64,000 nt of DNA from contig JAMSLZ010000001.1 in NCBI GenBank assembly GCA_026027325.1, positions 2,790,001 to 2,854,000 on the forward strand, given 5' to 3'. Position 1 is the stretch's first letter. Each line of letters starts with the position of its first letter. Under the pieces are notes generated by a model that worked only from the letters and a program-made list of their open reading frames with translations, ran no database searches and was not told the DNA's origin. The translations under genes and the position numbers were made by a program. Of the stretch, positions 57,957-64,000 are shown one piece after another. The stretch is from Actinomucor elegans. Its lineage: Eukaryota; Mucoromycota; Mucoromycetes; Mucorales; Mucoraceae.

Positions 57957-58738
57957 CCAAAGACTATCCTACAAAAGAAAAGACGGAGTATTATAACTCT
58001 AATCCTATAAAATTCAAAATAGTACAGCATTTACTTTCTCAATTTCCTCTTCTTCAGGCTCCTTCTTTCCCCTCTCTATATCCTGGACAGTCTCACTATT
58101 ATTATTCTGTCTCTTCTTCCCAATACTATCAGCATTCTCTTCCATCTCACGTGTTCTCTTGACGCTTCTATTGATACTATTACTACCGTTACTGTTACTA
58201 CTGCTATCACTACCGATAGTTGTTTCACTACCATAAACCTGACAATAACAGTAGTTAGTGAGTTAAAAAAAAAGAAAGCGTATAGTTCAAGTTACAATAT
58301 TGTTGTTTAGAGTGATATTTTTGTTGTGGTCTCCATTAATAAAAACCGAGTTATTGTAGATATGCCGCTGCTTTTTCGGCTTGGCTAGATTGGCCTTGAT
58401 AGTAGCCTTGGTGGGCTGAATAACAAAAAAAAAACTGATTAGTGTGCTTAAAATTTTTATTAATAACAAAAGTATGCACATACTATGTCCTTACTTTTCA
58501 GAAACAAAATATAATCGTTAATCTTTTCAGGCACATCAGATTGCTGTACTTTTTGAAGATCGTCAAAGTAATCGGCTTTTATTTTGCTGTACTTTTTCAG
58601 CTTGTTTAGACCATTGTGGGTGCCGTTGAAGTAATTAATAAAGTTCCATTTTACTGCTGCGTTACTATTAAAGAAACTAGCAGTACCATCCATAGCAACT
58701 GGCACACGATATTGTTCATATTCCTTGTCAATTGTCAT
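57943..58738 (-). pseudogene. Mucoralean gene of unknown function, 5' part (split by LINE B)
   Basis: Exons on the minus strand: 58738-58484, 58415-58296, 58238-58035 and the start of the interrupted exon at 57963. All joins keep phase. The N-terminus begins MTIDKEYEQYRVPVAMDG and continues with HNGLNKLKKYSKIKADYFDD and IYNNSVFINGDHNKNITLNN. A Ser/Asn-rich, then strongly basic/acidic stretch (SVKRTREMEEN, IGKKRQNNN, KKEPEEEEIEK) may hold a nuclear localisation signal. The next exon (SLEKMGF) runs straight into the target duplication, and its continuation (VFKKFRKH) is at 52024-51999. The gene is therefore cut within a codon-bearing exon. Confidence 0.72.
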
Positions 58739-59743
58739 TTTTTTTCTACGCGTTTAAGTGTAACTAAAAAATTTACTGGAGACGTTAGGAAAGATGATAA
58801 TAGGCTAATTGAAGTAAATGTAAACTAAGCTGACTTTGTAAGTGGCTTAAAGTATGAAGCTGTTTTCAGCACGCTTTTACGTTGTTGCCTTATTGTTAAT
58901 TCCACCACATCGAAACAGTCACATTTAAACAAACATGGCAACTTCCACTGGAAACCAGTATTTAGATGTTTGCACTTCTTTGACAGCTTGTTCAGGTTAA
59001 AAGCTCAACAATAAAGTGTAATTCAGTATATCTTTGACCTACTGAATTATCAGTAATATTCTTGAGCTGCTCATCCTATATCACTTTACGACGTGCCAAA
59101 CCTAAATTTAACTGTTCTATACTCACCTTTATCTTCTCAAGCAATTTTAATTTTTCACTGTTTCCATATGACAAATATAATACGCGCGTCCATCCAAGAC
59201 CTATGTACAAAACACTCTCAAACATACCGCTATTTCTCAACTTAGACAATATTGACATAGCCAAAATTTTATTTAGCGAAGTTTGAAAGATTTTTCAATT
59301 TCCAAAATTGTCTTCACAACGCTAAAAATGAGACAACAGTTTTTTGTATGATCTGTTGCATTTAATCGCTTTTTTATGGTTATGTATGCAGAGCACTTAG
59401 ATTTGACACGTATGCCCAAAACTTGAACCACTTTTTTCAATCTGTAGCACGCATTACTACGATATAGGGCTATACATAACGAAACAAAATATAACACTAA
59501 AAAATGAATAAATGCAGAATACTAATTCTACATCGTTAAGAAGGATTGTTACAACGACTAGTAGCTAACAGCAACTACTTTTATTAATGCAGTGATGAGG
59601 TATTCGTAAATTCTAGCCTACGTCCTGTCACTTATATGTATATGTTGATAAAGAATGGCCAAGCAATAACGGCAAAAAGGAAAGCCAGGTCATTTCAACC
59701 AGAGTCAGCTGTCGAAGCTATAAGCATCGTAATAAAGCAAAAT
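58739..59743. other. 1-kb region without supported genes
   Basis: It contains the presumed promoter of the split gene at its left end. Small open frames (for example 59062-59286) have no supporting features. Confidence 0.5.
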
Positions 59744-59976
59744 AATCTCGATGGGCAACTAACTTGAAAAGCAATACAAACATGAAGTCAATATTACTTG
59801 GCAAGATAGCCAACTCTTGGAACGTGCCATTAGTTGCGTCGCGTATTAGGAAATCCACCAAGCCCACGGAGATTGTTCACAACCGAATTACCCCTATACC
59901 TTACATAGTCCTACGGTATAACAGTAGCGGTTACAGAGATCGTGACTCGAATAGAATCATTCCCCCTGCACGATTG
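59744..59976 (+). repeat. Tandem duplication I, unit 1 (233 bp)
   Basis: Matches 60013-60245 at a period of 269 bp with only a few substitutions (for example GATGGGC/GATGAGC and GTCAATATT/GTCAGTATT). An ATG frame is shared (MKSILLGKIANSWN...), but the two frames end differently and the content is not clearly protein-like. Confidence 0.85.
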
Positions 59977-60012
59977 CGTCTTCATACTTTGCTTACTTCT
60001 CTTCACTGCAAC

Positions 60013-60245
60013 AATCTCGATGAGCAACTAACTTGAAAAGCAATACAAACATGAAGTCAGTATTACTTGGCAAGATAGCCAACTCTTGGAACGTGCCATT
60101 AGTTGCGTCGCGTATTAGGAAATCCACCAAGCCCACGGAGATTGTTCACAACCGAATTACCCCTATACCTTACATAGTCCTACGGTATAACAGTAGCGGT
60201 TACAGAGATCGTGACTCGAATAGAATCATTCCCCCTGCACGATTG
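60013..60245 (+). repeat. Tandem duplication I, unit 2 (233 bp)
   Basis: Second unit of the duplication. It is bracketed by an 11-bp inverted pair, CTCTTCACTGC at 59999-60009 and GCAGTGAAGAG at 60255-60265, which could be terminal inverted repeats of a small element or a by-product of the duplication event. Confidence 0.85.
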
Positions 60246-60556
60246 TGTTGGTTCGCAGTGAAGAGGAAGAAATAGCAGAATCAATCTAAAAAGAATGTAA
60301 TGAAAAAAAAATAAGTATTATATTATAGTATGTATACAAGCACACATTAATGTAGACCTTTTCGGGTAAGCTATAAGCTTTAAGCATTGTAATGAAGCAA
60401 AAAAAAAAGAGTAACCAAGTAAAAATAAAGCCCATATTGCTTCGTCTACGGGCGAATAGTGGATGATTTTTTATTGGCTGAAATTGTAGTGATTTATACA
60501 ATTTAAGACTATTTAATTGGTAAGTTTGTTTTTATATTTCAAGTCACAATAGATGT

Positions 60557-60625
60557 ACTCCAATCCTTTTGCGACGATATAAGGATTTAAAATAAAACCG
60601 AAGTTTGCTCCCTTGTAAAAAAAAA
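60557..60625 (+). mobile_element. Severely 5'-truncated LINE B-family tail
   Basis: From CTCCAATCC through GCGACGATATAAGGATTTA and AAATAAAACCG to GCTCCCTTGT and A9, this ~60-bp segment matches the last bases of LINE B before its poly(A), read in the opposite orientation on the chromosome. Differences (GGAGTTTACTCCCCTAC versus GAAGTTTGCTCCCTTGT) show it is not derived from the LINE B copy here. Confidence 0.8.
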
Positions 60626-60748
60626 GTATTTCCAATCTTTTATAACTCTAGTGATGACGAAAGCAGCTACTCATTAAGTATTTTAATATTTCATCTGGCG
60701 CTTTTTTTTCTCTTTTTCTGTTGTTCATCAACAATATCGCTGCAATGA

Positions 60749-61004
60749 CTGGCTATCTTGTCTGCGTCTCTCTCAACGGATTCAGCAGATCTACTACCAG
60801 CCGGAGGGTGGCTCTCTCGAGGACCTCGTATTTTCGTTTGAAAATATAGTAGATGAGGGAGTCATTGCAATGGTGCCAGACTGTTCTTACCGACTAGCTT
60901 TCTTAGGCCTCATAATTAAGGACAACCGCCTGTTACACCCTTTTTTTAATTAAAGAGACGATCTTCTCAACAAGTTCTCGCTAACAGGTGGGCCGGATGA
61001 ACGG
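60749..61004 (+). repeat. Tandem duplication II, unit 1
   Basis: Matches 61029-61290 at a period of about 280 bp, starting CTGGCTATCTTGTCTGCGTC and ending CCGGATGAACGG. Substitutions and short indels, mainly in T runs, separate the units. No product recognised. Confidence 0.85.
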
Positions 61005-61028
61005 CATTATCATTGTAGTTAGATGGGG

Positions 61029-61290
61029 CTGGCTATCTTGTCTGCGTCTCTCTCAACGGATTCAACAGATCTACTACCAGCCGGAGGGTGGCTCTCTCGA
61101 GGACCTCGTATTTTTTGTTGGAAAATATAGTAGATGAGGGAGCCATTGCAATGGTGCCAGACTGTTCTTACCGACTAGCTTTCTTAGGCCTCATAATTAA
61201 GGACAACTGCCTGTTACATTCTTTTTTTTTAGTTAAAAAAAGGCGATCTTCTCAACAAGTTCTCGCTAACAGGCAGGGCCGGATGAACGG
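61029..61290 (+). repeat. Tandem duplication II, unit 2
   Basis: Second unit. GC content is higher than in the surroundings (CAGCCGGAGGGTGGCTCTC, CGAGGACCTCG). It does not fit any tRNA, U snRNA or SRP RNA that I could recognise. A 94-codon frame through it (from 61088) differs from that in unit 1, so coding is doubtful. Confidence 0.85.
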
Positions 61291-63131
61291 GATTCCCCAT
61301 TTTTTTTTAAATATTTACCATAATTTAGATAAGTATTCGCTACTATGTAGCAAAAGAAAAGCTTTGTATTAATTTTCTTGTTGATTTTGTAGACCTCGCG
61401 AAAGTAAACAAGAGATAGGTGTGATGATTATAAATACCACGCTTGAACTATGTACGATATTGTTTCTATATAATCTGTTCTTGCTGCATAATATAAACCA
61501 ATCCAAGTGGCAACATCTTTTGTCAATCTACTCTACCAAGTTTGCTTTATTGAATACATTCTACTTTATTACGTTCTACTAAATATGCTCTACCCAACTT
61601 GCTCTTTTCTCTGTCCTTTATATTCTTTCTCTTTAAGAGTATCCATGTTAGCATGATTACAGCGGGTTTAATGTCTTTCACAAAAATTAAGACATTATAA
61701 ATACTCCAAAAGTGTTTACATAGACACCTCTTTTGATATTTGAACAGATAAAACATATTTTGTAATTTTTTCATAGCCATCGATAAACTAAACACGCTTA
61801 ATATTTTTTTTTTAAATAAGCAATCGTCATGAAACCATGATCTGATAAATAAGCAGACCCTAAAAGTAAGATTTTTGAAAGGCCAAACCGTGTAATTAAA
61901 ATCTCGCGTTACTTCTCTAAAAGTTGATAATCTTTTAACTACTGCTTCTTGCAAATTTTTTTCTTAACCACATTCACTGTTTTCATTTACACTATTTCCA
62001 AAAAAAAAATGCTACCTGTAAGCCCTAATCTCGATGTTAATGTATATTTTTGTAAGCAAACACTATTAAGGACAAAGACACCTAGGATATTCTGAAACAG
62101 AGGCAAGGCTGAAAGTGAAAACCTGCATGAATCGGTACTTTTACTGAATGTACAAGAACGCAAAAGAATCAGACTAGTGTGCGTGAACTGTATGAGCAAT
62201 GCAGGTCGCACAAGAGTAGAGAAAAAGTGTTGTACATAACACTGATATACTTATAATGCAAAAATACTAGAAGATTCATTTACTCGAGGCTGGTAAAAGA
62301 TAAAATTACCCAAATTATAGTTTATACAAGTATAATATTATGGACATTATGGACATTAAATAAAGGCGGCTTTTTAAGTACGTTAATCAACGATTGAAAA
62401 TCGGCTCAAGTAGACAGACCGTAATTTTGAAAAGGTACTGGATAGAACTGATTATAACTCGGTCAATATTCAATAATAAAGACCAGCTCAATAATATGCA
62501 TATCATATAGCTATATTTACTGTATAATTAAAATTGTTTTTTCAAGCAAAGCTTTTATTCTTGAGAAATTTGATTTCAAAAGGTCTGTTCAAATAGGCAG
62601 ACCGGGGGATAATCTCCACGTTATTTAAAAATTGAGATACTAAAATTGGATTTATTTATTAGCCACAAGTCAATGAAAAGAGATTTAGTGTAAATAGTAT
62701 CAAGACTATATAGCTGGATGTCAGTAATTACTTTAAACTGACATTTGAATAATAAAAACGTTTAGATAAAAAAAAATGCATTGATAGAAAATCTTATAAC
62801 ACATCGAATGATGCATGGAATAGCTTGTATTATCTCAAACCTGTAGAACATACGTTGATAAACATTTAAATTTCTTACTTTTTAAAATGCTCCCGTACCA
62901 TGTATATCTCTTAGATAAATATATATATATATATATATATATACATGTTTTTAAATATATCTATGTTGACTAGTTATAAATAATACTTCGGTATGATCGC
63001 TGTTAAGCCTCATAAAAAGAAAACAAAATGGTTTTTAAATTTCCCCTAAAATCTGGCTATCTTTACAACTCATATTTCTCGATTTATTCCAGCTTAATGT
63101 TGCTTCTAAAGATTAGTTCGTGTTCCAAATG
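61291..63131. other. 1.8-kb AT-rich region without supported genes
   Basis: It contains a (TA)n tract near 62920-62942 and a motif near 62744 (TTTGAATAATAAAAACGTTT) related to sequence at 30093 and 34811. The 135-codon frame at 61547-61954 on the minus strand has no start context or domain I recognise. Confidence 0.5.

Positions 63132-63178
<47 letters not shown>
63132..63178. repeat. 47-A homopolymer
   Basis: Uninterrupted A run directly beside the stop of the transposase remnant. It is poly(T) in the transposase's own orientation, so it is not that gene's poly(A) tail. Confidence 0.9.
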
Positions 63179-63179
<1 letters not shown>

Positions 63180-63181
<2 letters not shown>

Positions 63182-64000
63182 AGCTAGAGTCCATTTCAAC
63201 GTCTTCATCAAGGTCTACAGTACTATCTACATTATGAAATTTCTCTTGATAAGTTTTGCACTGTAAAACCCACCTCTTTCAAACAGAGAGCAGTGATTTT
63301 TCTGGTGCACTCTTTAATGAAGCTACCAACTTTTCTCTCAAAGTAGAAATTATCTCCTCAGGATCAAGATTATAAACAATTGGATTTTTTTTACTATTGC
63401 CCATGCCTTCCTAATTGGCTTCACCTCTGGGTGATATGGACGAATAAATAGTGTTCTATGCCCATAAGAAGTAGCAATATCGCGACATGCAAATTAGCGG
63501 CTTTGTTCGCAAATCTTGTATAGCTTGCAAAAATGTCTTTTTACCTATTTTATTATTGGAGGGCGCCAAAAGATTATTTTGCAAAAACCAATCCACGATT
63601 TTATTCTTATTTGATGCAGTAGTTGGTACTGGATTTGTTCGGCGTTTGTGATAAGATGCATCGTCCATATGAATGATACAAAGAGCTATATGGTTGGATG
63701 GTACGACAAGCAGTATCGAACAATCGCTCGAGCTTCTCAGCATTGAAGTGTCCATGATAAGCAATATATAGATTTTTGTCATCTTGGACAGGCCATACGT
63801 TCACACTTTATTGAATGATTTCTGCTCTTCGCCCATGACCCTCTTTGAAGACAATGAAGGCAGCGAATATTACAAACATTGGTTTTCCTCCGTTTTCATT
63901 TACAACATCTCGTGGTCTTACCCAGGTACATCCTGTAGAATGATCCACATGACAGTAAGGCTCATCAAGGAATACAAGATGATTGGGGTAGAATTTGCCG
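63180..64000 (-). pseudogene. Tc1/mariner-like (DDE) transposase, partial and degenerate
   Basis: The minus strand, entering from beyond the right edge, reads KFYPNHLVFLDEPYCHVDHS and TGCTWVRPRD (first Asp), then an in-frame TAA after GRRAEIIQ near 63810, then VNVWPVQDDKNLYIAYHGHF. After a frame change it reads CIIHMDDASYHKRRTNPVP (second Asp) and KNKIVDWFLQNNLLAPSNN. After another change it reads RTLFIRPYHPEVKPIRKAWA. The last motif normally has NPIE or NPID; here PIR replaces the third catalytic acid. A further frameshift lies in an A8 run, and the tail ends VDLDEDVEMDSS. The element is dead. The N-terminal DNA-binding part lies outside the window. Confidence 0.82.

Noticed and set aside
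61029..61290. Tandem unit II as a U snRNA, SRP RNA or tRNA gene
   Set aside because: None of the conserved boxes or foldings of these RNAs could be matched by eye.
61547..61954. 135-codon minus-strand ORF
   Set aside because: No ATG context, promoter or domain. Repetitive Lys/Leu/Phe content is typical of AT-rich non-coding DNA.

Overview
The window reads as nuclear DNA of a filamentous fungus, most likely a mucoralean member of the Mucoromycota. It is AT-rich, its genes carry short GT-AG introns (about 40-100 nt), and it holds a gene family that I recognise only from Mucorales-type genomes. Product names come from reading translated exons; no database was searched. Exon joins were worked out by hand from splice motifs, reading-frame continuity and family conservation.

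Left part, 1-25.6 kb, is an ordinary gene-dense block. In order it holds a SWD2/WDR82 WD40 protein (+), ATP-dependent 5-oxoprolinase (+), coproporphyrinogen III oxidase (-), a BRL1/BRR6 nuclear-envelope protein (+), an unrecognised 240-residue protein (-), tail-anchored cytochrome b5 (-), tRNA-Lys(CTT) (-), a diacylglycerol-kinase-type lipid kinase (-), a universal stress protein (-), a SAP-like protein with a likely mitochondrial leader (+), a membrane alpha/beta hydrolase resembling isoprenylcysteine methylesterase (-), eIF2D/TMA64 (+) and TRAPPC5/TRS31 (-).

Middle part, 25.6-39.7 kb, is gene-poor and carries four intronless copies of one gene. It encodes a signal-peptide-bearing isochorismatase-family hydrolase closely resembling bacterial YcaC. 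The copies form two large inverted repeats. Pair 1 is head-to-head, with equal 1218-bp arms and a 2350-bp spacer. Pair 2 is tail-to-tail, with equal 1017-bp arms and a 1733-bp spacer. I found no difference between the arms within either pair, while the outer flanks of each pair differ clearly. Copy 4 is a mosaic: promoter and signal peptide of the pair-1 type, body of the pair-2 type. This looks like concerted evolution by gene conversion between inverted copies of a gene possibly acquired from bacteria.

Right part, 39.7-64 kb, is a transposon graveyard. It has a small cysteine-rich secreted-protein gene with an in-frame TGA, orphan ORFs, a decayed LINE with zinc-knuckle ORF1 that itself carries a 374-bp insertion, and a younger 5.9-kb LINE of a different family. 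The younger LINE lies inside a coding exon of a mucoralean gene of unknown function and splits it into halves 5.9 kb apart, flanked by a 14-bp target duplication. Beyond it are two tandem duplications, a tiny truncated tail of the second LINE, and a degenerate Tc1/mariner-like DDE transposase running off the right edge.
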